From contig NZ_JNWK01000033.1 of the NCBI RefSeq assembly GCF_000716445.1, positions 1 to 64,000 on the forward strand: a stretch of 64,000 nucleotides of DNA. Direction: 5' to 3'. A model generated the notes under the pieces. That model made no database searches, was not told where the DNA came from, and was given only the letters and a program-made list of their open reading frames with translations. Shown one piece after another: positions 1-7,813 of this stretch (position 1 is the first letter of the stretch; each line of letters opens with the position of its first letter). Source of the DNA: Streptomyces wedmorensis. Lineage in GTDB: Bacteria; Actinomycetota; Actinomycetes; Streptomycetales; Streptomycetaceae. The translations under genes were made by a program, and so were the position numbers.

Positions 1-121
1 CTTCAACGACACCGTCGGCAAGGCCTACGTCACCCCCACCAAGCTCACCGACGGCCTCAAGGCCTGGCAGGACGCCAGCGTCAAGTACGGCAACGACCAG
101 GGCTTCACCGTCAACAAGTAG
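1..121 (+). CDS. C-terminal end of an ABC transporter solute-binding protein (partial)
   Basis: The reading frame is open from the window edge to a TAG at 119-121 and gives the last 39 residues of a protein. The segment (LTDGLKAWQDASVKYGND, then a short FTVNK end) resembles the last helix of family 1 extracellular sugar-binding lipoproteins of actinobacteria. A hairpin follows directly, so the gene is probably last in its transcription unit. The signal peptide and binding lobes lie outside the window, so the substrate cannot be judged, and the family call itself rests on a short tail. Confidence 0.55.
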   Translation, partial: FNDTVGKAYVTPTKLTDGLKAWQDASVKYGNDQGFTVNK

Positions 122-137
122 TCTCCGAGCAGCCTCT

Positions 138-174
138 CGAATCCGGTCGCGGCCCTGGTCCACGGCCGGATTCG
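138..174. terminator. Intrinsic terminator-like hairpin
   Basis: Perfect 9-bp arms CGAATCCGG (138-146) and CCGGATTCG (166-174) lie 16 nt after the stop of the solute-binding protein gene. There is no U-tract, as is usual in Streptomyces. Confidence 0.7.
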
Positions 175-688
175 GCATGTCCGGCGGGTGGTCCGGCCCG
201 CACGGTGGACATTCGTGGTCGATCAGCACGTCAAGCGGCGGACGGCGCGCCATGGGGAACCACAGAACGCCCACTCGCCCAAATCCTGCTTCCGGCGGAC
301 TTCGGGGCAGCCCGGGCCTGGCCCGTCACTCCCCCGAAGGCCTCGCAACGGCGCCCGAGATCCGGACCGTTCCCGGTGCACGAAGTCGCCCGCGAGCCCG
401 CGGCAGGCGTGCGCACTGGCCAGAAGGGCCGGTTCGCATGCGCTGCTTGCAGTCGGAAAAGCCACTGGCCCCCACCTGGCACGCCTGATGACTCGTCGGC
501 AAAGTCGGCAAAAGGTCGGCATTCAGCTGATCAGACCTGCTCGCACGCGAGCCCACCACAGAAGCGCACCGCATCGGCTGCGCCACCAAGAGAGGTTGCG
601 AAACATCCCTCCTGGTGGCACGCCGAAAGCCGGAGGCATGGCCGGGCGAACCTCCTTCGGGCGTCGAGCACGAGAAGAAAACCCCAGT
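175..688. other. Gene-free stretch
   Basis: About 510 nt between the solute-binding protein terminator and the end of the convergent pirin gene. Reading frames exist on both strands, but they lack streptomycete third-position bias, recognisable motifs and Shine-Dalgarno sequences. I see no RNA gene or repeat. It could be decayed coding DNA. Confidence 0.5.
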
Positions 689-1654
689 TCAGCGCACTCG
701 ACCCCGCGCCTTCAGCTGGGTCGGGGGGACCTCCGGCGCGTCCAGGCGGTCGCCGTCGTAGCCCTTGACCTCGCCGAAGCGGTCAGACGTCATCCAGTCC
801 TCGCGGGCCTTGCGGATCTCGTCGTCGGTGCGGCCGACGAAGTTCCACCACATGACGAGTTCCTCTTCGAAGGGTTCGCCGCCGAGGAGCATGAGGGCGG
901 CGTCGGAGGGGGCGTGGAGGGGGAGTTCGGTGCGGCCGCAGCCGAGGTAGAGCATGGAGCCGGGGAGGAGAGGGACGCCGTCGACGTGGGCTTCGCCGGA
1001 CATGGAGAGGACGGCGTACTCGAAGTCGGGGTCGAGGGGGAGGCGGGTGTCGGCGCCGGCGGTGAGGGTGAGGTCGGCGCCGACGAGGGGGGTGTACGTG
1101 GTGCCGGGCGAGGTGGCGCCGTCGAGGGTGCCGAGGATGACGGTGGCGGTGAGGCCGGGGGCGGTGACGTGGGGCAGTTCGGCGTGGTGCTGGAAGTGGG
1201 GCTCCACGTGGCGGTGGGCGTCGGGGAGGGCGACCCAGAGCTGGGCGCCGTGCAGGAAGCGGGCGTGCGGGCGGGGGCTCTCCTCCGAGTGGGAGATCGC
1301 CCGGCCGGAGGTCATCAGGCCCAGTTCGCGCGGCCGGATGGTCTGGAGGCTGCCGGTGGAGTCGCGGTGCAGGACCTCGCCCTCGTGGAGCCAGCTGACC
1401 GTCTGGAGGCCCATGTGCGGGTGCGGCGGGACCTGCATGCCCGGTTCGTCGGCGATGTCGTCGGGGCCGTAGTGGTCGACGAAGGCCCAGGCGCCGACCA
1501 TGCGCCGGCCGAGGTTGGGGAGGAGCCGGCGCACCTCGGTCGACTCGCCGAGCTGGACGCGGCGGGGGCTGAGCAGCTCCCGTACCGGCTCGGCGACGAC
1601 GAAGCCGCGGCCGCCGCAGACGGTGGGCACGGCCTGACGATCAAGATTGCTCAT
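689..1654 (-). CDS. Pirin family protein (cupin iron protein)
   Basis: 321 residues, close to the usual pirin length. The N-terminal cupin carries the expected four iron ligands: H78 and H80 in HPHMGLQTVSW, and H122 and E124 in ISHSEES. Bacterial pirins bind Fe and some act as quercetin 2,3-dioxygenases or redox-sensitive partners of other proteins; which applies here cannot be read from sequence. The ATG at 1652-1654 is preferred because a GAGG lies about 10 nt upstream and the mature cupin starts just after. The frame stays open further upstream to 1738, but that extension crosses a palindromic operator. The gene stands alone, divergent from the TPR gene. Confidence 0.9.
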   Translation of the reverse strand: MSNLDRQAVPTVCGGRGFVVAEPVRELLSPRRVQLGESTEVRRLLPNLGRRMVGAWAFVDHYGPDDIADEPGMQVPPHPHMGLQTVSWLHEGEVLHRDSTGSLQTIRPRELGLMTSGRAISHSEESPRPHARFLHGAQLWVALPDAHRHVEPHFQHHAELPHVTAPGLTATVILGTLDGATSPGTTYTPLVGADLTLTAGADTRLPLDPDFEYAVLSMSGEAHVDGVPLLPGSMLYLGCGRTELPLHAPSDAALMLLGGEPFEEELVMWWNFVGRTDDEIRKAREDWMTSDRFGEVKGYDGDRLDAPEVPPTQLKARGRVR

Positions 1655-1718
1655 GGCGCTCGACCTCTTCCTGTCCGGGTTCCGGGCGCGGGGCGCTCCC
1701 GGGGAGGCAAGGCCGATC

Positions 1719-1738
1719 ATGGTGGAATGTTCAACCAT
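1719..1738. promoter_or_regulatory. Imperfect palindrome, likely operator of the pirin promoter
   Basis: ATGGTGGAAT / GTTCAACCAT form a 20-bp dyad (8 of 10 positions matched) about 65 nt upstream of the pirin start, in the region divergent with the TPR gene. Size and symmetry suit a MarR/HxlR-type dimer. No such regulator gene is adjacent, so the binding protein is unknown. Confidence 0.4.
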
Positions 1739-1806
1739 CTTGCCGTGTTGACGTGATCGACCACCCCACAGGGTGACAGATCCGGCACACGGGAGAGGGA
1801 CGGCAA

Positions 1807-2151
1807 GTGAGCGACACGTACTACGGGTTCGGAACGGCCGCAGAACGCTGGGACCGCGCCCGGCTGTTCTTCGAGGCCAAGGAGTACGGAACCGCCGTCC
1901 GCATCCTGGTCGGCCTCGTCGCCGAGCACCCGGAGCAGACGGCCCAGCGGCTCCTGCTCGCCCGCGCCTACTACCACTCCGCCCAGCTCTCCAAGGCCGA
2001 GACCGAGCTGCGGGCCGTCCTCGACCGCGACCCGGTCGAGCACTACGCCCGGCTCATGCTCGGACGCACCCTGGAGCGCCAGGGGCGCTCGGACGAGGCG
2101 GCGCCGCACCTGCGCCTGGCCGCCGCTATGACGGGCGAGCTCCCGTCCTGA
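1807..2151 (+). CDS. Small tetratricopeptide-repeat protein
   Basis: 114 residues made almost entirely of TPR-like helix pairs: about residues 10-45 (WDRARLFFEAKEYGTAVRIL), 45-80 (AQRLLLARAYYHSAQLSKAE) and 80-110 (ARLMLGRTLERQGRSDEAAP). There is no signal peptide, so it is cytoplasmic and probably a protein-protein adaptor. Starts at GTG 1807 behind a purine-rich GGGAGAGGGA. Similar single-domain TPR proteins are common in Streptomyces without known function. It is divergent from pirin and shares its promoter region. Confidence 0.8.
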   Translation: MSDTYYGFGTAAERWDRARLFFEAKEYGTAVRILVGLVAEHPEQTAQRLLLARAYYHSAQLSKAETELRAVLDRDPVEHYARLMLGRTLERQGRSDEAAPHLRLAAAMTGELPS

Positions 2152-2206
2152 CGCCGCGGCGCCGGGCCGGAGCCGGTCGGCGGGAGCGCGTCCTCACGCG
2201 GACCTG

Positions 2207-2223
2207 ATACCCCCGCACGGTAT
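2207..2223. promoter_or_regulatory. CsoR-like operator overlapping a -10 element
   Basis: ATACCCCCGCACGGTAT has outer dyad arms ATACC/GGTAT around a C-rich core, the general form of copper-sensing CsoR operators. TATATT at 2221-2226 could be the -10 of the downstream gene, so a bound repressor would block transcription. That this site answers to copper is an inference from the sequence form and the DUF305 gene downstream. Confidence 0.4.
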
Positions 2224-2248
2224 ATTCGGCGGCCAGGAGGTCCTGGCT

Positions 2249-2758
2249 GTGCCTGTACGACGAGCGGTACGCGACAGACGAGCGGGAGGTGCCCCGGGGC
2301 ACCTGCTGCTCGTCGTCGTGCTCGCGCTCGGCGTGTTCCTGATGCACGCCGTCGGCCACCCGGAGGGCTCCGGCGGCGGTACGGACTCCGCTTCCCGCGA
2401 CTCGTACGGGGCAGCCTCACACGTGCACGCCCAAAAGGCCGCCGCGTCGCACGGGGCAGCCTCGGATGCCGTGGGGACCGGTGGGGCGCACGGCTCCGCC
2501 GGCTCCGGCGGCCTGCACGGTTCCGCCGACCGGGACGGTGCCGACAGCCGGCACGACTCGGGTGCGGGGATGGACATGACCACCCTGTGCGTGGCCGTCC
2601 TCGGTGCCTGGCTGCTCGCCGGGCTCGTACGGGCCGCGCTCGGGCGCCGCCCCGACTGGCTCACCCTCCTCCTCGCACGGCTCACGTCCGTGCGGGTGCC
2701 GCACGCGCCACCGCGCCGACCCCCCGACCTCGCACGTCTGTCCGTCCTGCGGATCTAG
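2249..2758 (+). CDS. DUF6153-like small membrane protein
   Basis: 169 residues. A hydrophobic N-terminal segment (about 18-36, HLLLVVVLALGVFLMHAVGH) is followed by a His/Gly/Ser-rich extracytoplasmic linker with spaced His residues. A second hydrophobic segment (about 110-128, LCVAVLGAWLLAGLV) and a basic tail follow. The layout matches what I know as the DUF6153 family of actinobacteria, often found directly upstream of a DUF305 lipoprotein gene, as here. GTG 2249 is chosen because AGGAGG lies at 2234-2239. The His-rich loop could bind metal; function is otherwise unknown. Confidence 0.65.
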   Translation: MPVRRAVRDRRAGGAPGHLLLVVVLALGVFLMHAVGHPEGSGGGTDSASRDSYGAASHVHAQKAAASHGAASDAVGTGGAHGSAGSGGLHGSADRDGADSRHDSGAGMDMTTLCVAVLGAWLLAGLVRAALGRRPDWLTLLLARLTSVRVPHAPPRRPPDLARLSVLRI

Positions 2759-2851
2759 GCCGTCTCGCCGCCGCGGGCGCTTCGCGCTGCCCGTGGACGT
2801 CTTCGGCCTGCCCTTTTCCGTCAGTACGAGCAGCACACGAGGTATCACCAC

Positions 2852-3505
2852 ATGCGTGCCTTCACGAACCGCACCGCCAGGAAGTTCGCCCTTCTCGGCG
2901 CCACCGCCACCGCCGGACTCCTGCTCTCCGCCTGCGGCACCGACGACCCGATGAGCGGAATGGACCACGGCGGCACGTCCGCCACCGCCACCGCCACCGC
3001 TTCCGCTTCCGCGTCGGGGACCGCCCAGGCCGGCGCCCCCGGTGCCTTCAACGACGCGGACGTCATGTTCGCGCAGATGATGATCCCCCACCACGAGCAG
3101 GCCCTGGAGATGGCGGAGCTCGCCGACGGCCGGGCCGAGGACCCCGAGGTGAAGAGGCTGGTCGCCGCCGTCAAGGGAGCCCAGGACCCGGAGATCGCGA
3201 AGATGCGGGCCTGGCTCAAGGGGTGGGGCAAGCCCGAGTCCGCCGGTCACGGCTCCGGCTCCGGTCACGGCATGTCCGGGATGATGTCGGAGCAGGACAT
3301 GAAGGACCTCGCCGCCGTCAAGGGCAAGGCCTTCGACCGGAAGTTCGCCGAACTGATGATCGCCCATCACGAGGGGGCCGTCGCCATGGCCGAGGACGAG
3401 CGGAAGGACGGTGGCAACACCGCCGCCAAGGCCCTCGCCGACGACGTCGTCCGGACCCAGTCGGAGGAGATCGCCGCCCTGCGGAAGATCCTCGACCGGC
3501 TCTGA
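2852..3505 (+). CDS. DUF305 domain lipoprotein (probable metal-binding)
   Basis: 217 residues with a lipoprotein signal peptide ending in the lipobox LLSAC (acylated Cys28), then a Thr/Ala/Ser-rich spacer. Two DUF305 repeats follow, each headed by a paired-His motif: MMIPHHEQALEMAE near residue 75 and LMIAHHEGAVAMAED near 170. A Met/His/Gly-rich loop (GHGMSGMM) lies between them. The DUF305 protein CopM of Synechocystis is a periplasmic copper binder, so copper handling outside the membrane is a reasonable inference. GAGG at 2839-2842 serves the ATG. Probably co-transcribed with the DUF6153 gene 93 nt upstream. Confidence 0.85.
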   Translation: MRAFTNRTARKFALLGATATAGLLLSACGTDDPMSGMDHGGTSATATATASASASGTAQAGAPGAFNDADVMFAQMMIPHHEQALEMAELADGRAEDPEVKRLVAAVKGAQDPEIAKMRAWLKGWGKPESAGHGSGSGHGMSGMMSEQDMKDLAAVKGKAFDRKFAELMIAHHEGAVAMAEDERKDGGNTAAKALADDVVRTQSEEIAALRKILDRL

Positions 3506-3531
3506 TCCCACCGCGAAGGCCGACCTCGTGA

Positions 3532-3780
3532 GGCTCCACCCCGCGAGGTCCGCCCGCGAAGGCGGTCCACCCCGGAAAGGCGGACCGCTTCCGCGGCGGC
3601 GACGGGGGCGGTTCCTGGACCCGGGTCGCCGCCGTGCCGGGTGGCGCTCCGCAGGCGATGACGGTCGTGGACGCCCGTCGGGTGCTCGTCGCCACCCAGG
3701 ACGGGGGGTACGAGTCCCGGGACGCGGGCGGCCGGTTCGAACGGCGGATGGCGGTGACGTCCGGGAGGGGCGGCCACTGA
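3532..3780 (+). pseudogene. Remnant of a BNR-repeat (F510_1955-type) glycosylhydrolase gene
   Basis: From an in-frame TGA at 3529-3531 the frame runs open to TGA 3778-3780 with no good start or ribosome site. The part from about 3595 reads as a typical BNR/sialidase-like C-terminus (GGSWTRVAAVPGGAPQAMTV, VLVATQDGGYESRD, FERR). Such proteins are around 300 residues and, in my recollection of Streptomyces genomes, often follow the DUF6153-DUF305 pair. Here only about 60 residues of the 3' end survive, and the 5' part would have to fit in the 90 nt after the DUF305 stop, so an internal deletion is likely. Confidence 0.6.
3562..3588 (+). terminator. Hairpin after the DUF305 gene
   Basis: GCGGTCC (3562-3568) pairs with GGACCGC (3582-3588) over a 13-nt loop, 57 nt after the DUF305 stop codon. 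Plausible terminator, moderate stem. Confidence 0.45.
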
Positions 3781-3811
3781 CCGCGAGGGGGAGACGCGGG
3801 GGCGGGTTCCG

Positions 3812-5497
3812 TCAGGCCTCCCGGGGACGCCCGGCGGCCGGCTCTCCTCCCACGACCACCTCACCGCCCACGACGACGGTCTCGGCCGTGGTGCCCGGGA
3901 TCTCGTCGGGGGCGATGCGGAGGATGTCGCGGGAGAGGACGACGAGGTCGGCGAGTTTGCCCACCGTGAGCGAACCGCGTTCGTGGTCCAGGAAGTTGGC
4001 GTACGCGGATCCCATCGTGTAGCCCTCGACGGCGGTGGCGACGTCGATCGTCTCGCCGGCGGTCCACGCCTCTCCCCCGCCGGGCGGGCGCCGGGTGACG
4101 GCGGCGTGGATGCCGATCATGGGGTCCATCTCGGCGACGTTCCAGTCGCTGGAGAGGGCGAGGACCGCGCCGGCGGCGTGCAGGCTGCGCAGCGGCCAGG
4201 CCTTGTGCCAGCGGTCGGGGCCGACGTTCTCGGCCCAGTCCTGGCCGGGTCCGGCGATGTCGGGGGCCGCGTGGCGGGGCTGCATGCAGGCGACGACGCC
4301 GAGTTCGGCGAAGCGCGGGGTGTCGGCCGGGTCCAGGCATTCGACGTGGACGATCTGGTGGCGCGCGTCGCGCGGGCCGTTGGCGGCGCGGGCGCGGTCG
4401 ACGGCGTCGAGCACCGTGCGGATGCCCCGGTCGCCGGTGGCGTGGACGAAGCACTGGAAGCCGCGGGAGTCGAGGCGGGTGAGCAGCTCGGCGAACTCCT
4501 CGGGCGGGTAGAAGGTGTCGCCGCGGTGGTGGGAGCAGCCCGCGTACGGCTCCAGGAGCGCGGCGGTGCGCGGTTCCACGACGTCGTCGATGTACAGCTT
4601 GAGCGGGCCGACGCGCAGCCTGTCGTCCGCGAACCGCCGTGCGGCTTGCTCGAATTCGTCCAGGTCCTGGTCGGTCGTGCCGCGCGGGTGGAAGAGCGCT
4701 GCGACGATCCTGGAGCGGAGGCGGCCTTCGGCGCGGGCGCGCTGGAAGAGGGAGAGGTCGTCGAGGGAGTTCTGGGGTTCGACGACGGTGGTGATGCCGT
4801 AGCGGATGGCGTCGTCCAGGCTCTTGGCGAGCCGGCCGTACTGCCGGTCCGGGGAGGCCCAGGGAAGGCCGAGTTCGCGCAGGGCGCGGTGGCCGTCGCG
4901 GGAGAGTCCCTTGACGGCGAAGTCCTTGACGAATCCGGTGGGTTCGCCGGTGGCGGGGTCGGTGACGGCCCGCCCGAAGGGCAGGTCGGTGTGGTCGCGG
5001 TCGACGCCGAGGCGCCGCAGGGCGGCGGTGTTGAGCCAGGCGGTGTGGACGTCGTAGCTGAGGACGAGGGCGGGGGTGTCGCCGGTGGCGGGGTCGAGGT
5101 CGGCCGCGGTGGGCATGCGGCCGTCGGGGACGGCGGAGTAGTCGAAGGCCTCGGCCTCGATCCACCCGGCGTCGGGGTGGGCGGCGTGCCAGGCCCGGAT
5201 GCGTTCGTGGACGGCGTCGAGGGTGCGGGCGCCGGCGAGTTGGACGCAGGCGTCGTCGGAGCCGAGGCGGACGTGGTTGTGGGCGTCGACGAAGCCGGGC
5301 AGGACGAGCCGTCCGCGGGCGTCGAGGACCTCGGTGCCGGGGCCGGTCCAGGCCGCCGCCTCGGCGTCGGAGCCGATCCACGCGATGCGGCCGTCGCGGA
5401 CGGCGAGCGCCTGGGCTTCGGGAAGCGCCGGGTCGACGGTGTGGATGCGGGCCCCGGTGAGGACGAGGTCGGAGGGGGTGGGGGTGACGCTGTTCAT
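3812..5497 (-). CDS. Amidohydrolase family 3 protein (YtcJ-like)
   Basis: 561 residues, the usual length for amidohydrolase_3 enzymes. The metal-binding HxH sits in PGFVDAHNHVRLG near residue 72. Later landmarks are a His-containing FVHATGDRG, the HVECLDP strand, and the C-terminal DLVVLSRDI of the composite beta domain. Relatives hydrolyse amide or N-formyl bonds of small organic nitrogen compounds; the exact substrate is not predictable. It lies 64 nt downstream of an NCS1 permease on the same strand, which suggests uptake and hydrolysis of one nitrogenous compound under the TetR regulator at 7129. Confidence 0.85.
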   Translation of the reverse strand: MNSVTPTPSDLVLTGARIHTVDPALPEAQALAVRDGRIAWIGSDAEAAAWTGPGTEVLDARGRLVLPGFVDAHNHVRLGSDDACVQLAGARTLDAVHERIRAWHAAHPDAGWIEAEAFDYSAVPDGRMPTAADLDPATGDTPALVLSYDVHTAWLNTAALRRLGVDRDHTDLPFGRAVTDPATGEPTGFVKDFAVKGLSRDGHRALRELGLPWASPDRQYGRLAKSLDDAIRYGITTVVEPQNSLDDLSLFQRARAEGRLRSRIVAALFHPRGTTDQDLDEFEQAARRFADDRLRVGPLKLYIDDVVEPRTAALLEPYAGCSHHRGDTFYPPEEFAELLTRLDSRGFQCFVHATGDRGIRTVLDAVDRARAANGPRDARHQIVHVECLDPADTPRFAELGVVACMQPRHAAPDIAGPGQDWAENVGPDRWHKAWPLRSLHAAGAVLALSSDWNVAEMDPMIGIHAAVTRRPPGGGEAWTAGETIDVATAVEGYTMGSAYANFLDHERGSLTVGKLADLVVLSRDILRIAPDEIPGTTAETVVVGGEVVVGGEPAAGRPREA

Positions 5498-5561
5498 GCG
5501 GGGTGGCTCCGTGGCGTACGTGCGGGAAGGGCGGTGGTGTGCGGGGGGGGTGTCGGGCGGT

Positions 5562-6968
5562 TCAGGGGCGGACCGGGGTGACGCGCCCGCGGGCGAGGAG
5601 CACGTACACCAGGGCGGAGACGGCGGCGCCGAGGACGGTGAGGTCCGCGCCGCCGAGGGGGGCGACGAGGGGGCCGGTCCAGAGCTCGGAGTCGCAGGTG
5701 AGGGCGGAGAAGAGCAGGCCCGCGAGGAGCGCGGTCAGGCCGGCCGGGTGCCAGCCCGAGCGGTACCAGTAGGCCCCGCCCGGTCCCGTGTGCAGACCGG
5801 CGGAGTCGTAGGTGCAGCGGCGCAGGACCATGTCGGCGAGGAAGACCCCGCCCCAGGGGGCGAAGACGATGATCAGGAGGGAGAGGAAGGAGAGGAGCGA
5901 GGTGGTGAAGTCGGTGAGGAAGAGGGCGCCGAGGGAGCCCACTGCGGTGACGGCGGCGCTGATGACGATGGCGCGGGCCCGGTTCCAGGGGATGCCGAGG
6001 ACCTGGAGGTTCAGGCTCGACGAGTAGAGCGTGATGATCGAGTTGGTGACGGAGCCGCCGAGGACCAGGGCGAGGAAGAGGGGCTGGAACCAGCCGGGCA
6101 GGAGGCTTTCGGTGCCCGCGACGGCGTCGGTCATGTCGGCCTGGGTGGCGGCGGCCACACCGGCGACGCCGAGGGCGACGGAGGAGAGGAAGCCGCCCAG
6201 GGCACCGCTCCAGGTGACGGCCTTGAGGGAGGTCGTGCGGGGCAGGTAGCGGGTGTAGTCGGCGGGCATGGGGAGGTACGAGAACGGGCCGGCGAGCATG
6301 ACGACGAAGGCGAGGCTCCAGCCGGAGGCGCCGGGTGCGGAGGCGGGGGCGGAGGTGTCGGCGCCGGGCAGGACGAGGACGAGCAGGGCGGCGAAGCCGA
6401 CGGCGAGGACGTAGGCCATCCAGCGTTCGGCGAACTGGACGGTGGCGTGGCCCCAGAGGGCGACGGCGAAGGTCAGCGCGAGGGTGACGCCGAGGGCGAG
6501 GGCCCGGGAGGCGTGCCCACCGTGCCAGCCGAGGTCGGCGAAGAAGGCTTCGAGGGCGAGCGTGCCGACCACCGTGTTGACGATGGTGTAGCCGATGCTG
6601 ACGATCCAGTTGAGCAGTCCCGCGGGCCAGTTTCCCCGGATGCCGAAGGCGGCGCGGGAGATGACGAGGGTGGCGGTGCCGGTGCGCACGCCGCTGAGGC
6701 CGGCCGCGCCGATGGCGAGGAAGGACAGGCCGCCGATCACGACGACGGCGACGGCCTGCCAGAAGGAGAGCCCGAAGGCGACGGCGAGGGCGCCGTTGAT
6801 GACGTACGTGAAGGTGAGGTTCGAGCCGAACCACAGCCAGAACACGTCCTTGGCAGCGCCGTGGCGTTCCGCGTCGGGGATGGGGTCGATGCCGTGCTCC
6901 TCGACCTGGAAGACCTCGTCGGTCGCCGTCCGGCCCGTGCTCACGGGCTCCGTCTCGTGTCCGAGCAC
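5562..6968 (-). CDS. NCS1 family nucleobase/cation symporter (purine-cytosine permease type)
   Basis: About 468 residues with some twelve hydrophobic helices. The opening WLWFGSNLTFTYVINGALAV and the GTATLVISRAAFGIRGNW helix are characteristic of NCS1 transporters, which import nucleobases, hydantoins, allantoin or thiamine-like compounds. Two GTG codons are in tandem (6969-6971 and 6966-6968). The second sits 6 nt from AGGAG (6975-6979) and is preferred. The 39-bp palindrome begins just upstream, covering the promoter. First gene of an operon with the amidohydrolase. Confidence 0.88.
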   Translation of the reverse strand: MLGHETEPVSTGRTATDEVFQVEEHGIDPIPDAERHGAAKDVFWLWFGSNLTFTYVINGALAVAFGLSFWQAVAVVVIGGLSFLAIGAAGLSGVRTGTATLVISRAAFGIRGNWPAGLLNWIVSIGYTIVNTVVGTLALEAFFADLGWHGGHASRALALGVTLALTFAVALWGHATVQFAERWMAYVLAVGFAALLVLVLPGADTSAPASAPGASGWSLAFVVMLAGPFSYLPMPADYTRYLPRTTSLKAVTWSGALGGFLSSVALGVAGVAAATQADMTDAVAGTESLLPGWFQPLFLALVLGGSVTNSIITLYSSSLNLQVLGIPWNRARAIVISAAVTAVGSLGALFLTDFTTSLLSFLSLLIIVFAPWGGVFLADMVLRRCTYDSAGLHTGPGGAYWYRSGWHPAGLTALLAGLLFSALTCDSELWTGPLVAPLGGADLTVLGAAVSALVYVLLARGRVTPVRP

Positions 6969-6980
6969 CACGCGCTCCTG

Positions 6981-7019
6981 TCTTGAATGCCGTTCTAAGT
7001 GTTAGAACGGCATTCAAGA
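6981..7019. promoter_or_regulatory. 39-bp near-perfect palindrome, TetR-type operator
   Basis: Two 18-nt arms (left begins TCTTGAATGCCG, right ends CGGCATTCAAGA) match perfectly around a 3-nt centre (GTG at 6999-7001). The core is TTCTAA-GTG-TTAGAA. It lies between the NCS1 permease and the divergent TetR gene, about 10 nt upstream of the permease start. It probably binds that TetR protein, possibly as two dimers given its length. Confidence 0.75.
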
Positions 7020-7128
7020 TGTGCGATGAGTTCCGGCCACGTCAAGACCTTCGGAGGTTGCGGTTAAGGTCGGACTCGCGGACAGCGGACGCACAAGGAC
7101 ACGGAACGGCAGGACGGGGACGGCTGCG

Positions 7129-7773
7129 GTGGCAGGGTCGGCACGACGACGGGACGGACACGTCACCCAGGAGCGGATGCTCGAGGAGGCCATGACCGCG
7201 ATCGCGGAGGACGGCCTCGCCTCGCTCACCATGTCCGCGCTCGCGGAGCGGCTCGGCACCAGCGGCGGCCACATCCTGTACTACTTCGGCAGCAAGGACC
7301 TGCTGCTGCTCGCCGCGCTCCGCTGGAGCGAGGCCGCGCTCGCCGAGGAGCGGCGAGCGCTCCTCGCCCGCCGGACCACGGCCGAGCGCAAGCTCGACCT
7401 CTTCCTGCGGCTCTACCTGCCGCGCGGCACACGCGATCCGCGCTGGACGCTGTGGATCGAGCTGTGGGCCCGCACACCCGGCAACAGCGCGCTCCGCGAG
7501 GCCCAGGACGAACTGGACCGGGGCTGGCAGGAGGACCTGGAGGCCCTGCTGACGGCGGGCGTCGAACGCCGTCGCTTCGCCCCCCTGGACGCGGCCGCCC
7601 GCGCCTCCGAACTCCTGGCCCTGCTCGACGGGTTGAGCACCCGTGTCGTCCTGGGCCAGGAGTCCCGACGCGACCCGCGCCCCGCCCTCGAAGCGGCCCG
7701 CTCGGCGGCGCGGCTCCTGATCCCGCCCTACGCGGCGGAGGACGCCGACACGCCTGCGGCGGAAGCGAAGTGA
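7129..7773 (+). CDS. TetR family transcriptional regulator
   Basis: 214 residues. The N-terminal helix-turn-helix (about 15-60) has the TetR signature LTMSALAERLGTSGGHILYYFGSKDLLL. The rest is a helical ligand/dimer domain of the BetI/TetR_C_6 kind (WIELWARTPGNSALREAQDEL). It starts at GTG 7129, divergent from the NCS1-amidohydrolase operon, with the long palindrome between them. The simplest reading is a repressor of that operon and perhaps of itself, released by the transported compound or a breakdown product. Confidence 0.92.
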   Translation: MAGSARRRDGHVTQERMLEEAMTAIAEDGLASLTMSALAERLGTSGGHILYYFGSKDLLLLAALRWSEAALAEERRALLARRTTAERKLDLFLRLYLPRGTRDPRWTLWIELWARTPGNSALREAQDELDRGWQEDLEALLTAGVERRRFAPLDAAARASELLALLDGLSTRVVLGQESRRDPRPALEAARSAARLLIPPYAAEDADTPAAEAK

Positions 7774-7813
7774 CGGAGAGTGGCGGAACCGAAGTGACGG
7801 TGAGTCAGGACCG

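Noticed and set aside
188..688. Possible protein genes in the 5' gap
   Set aside because: Frames on both strands overlap each other, lack third-position G/C bias and ribosome sites, and show no family motif.
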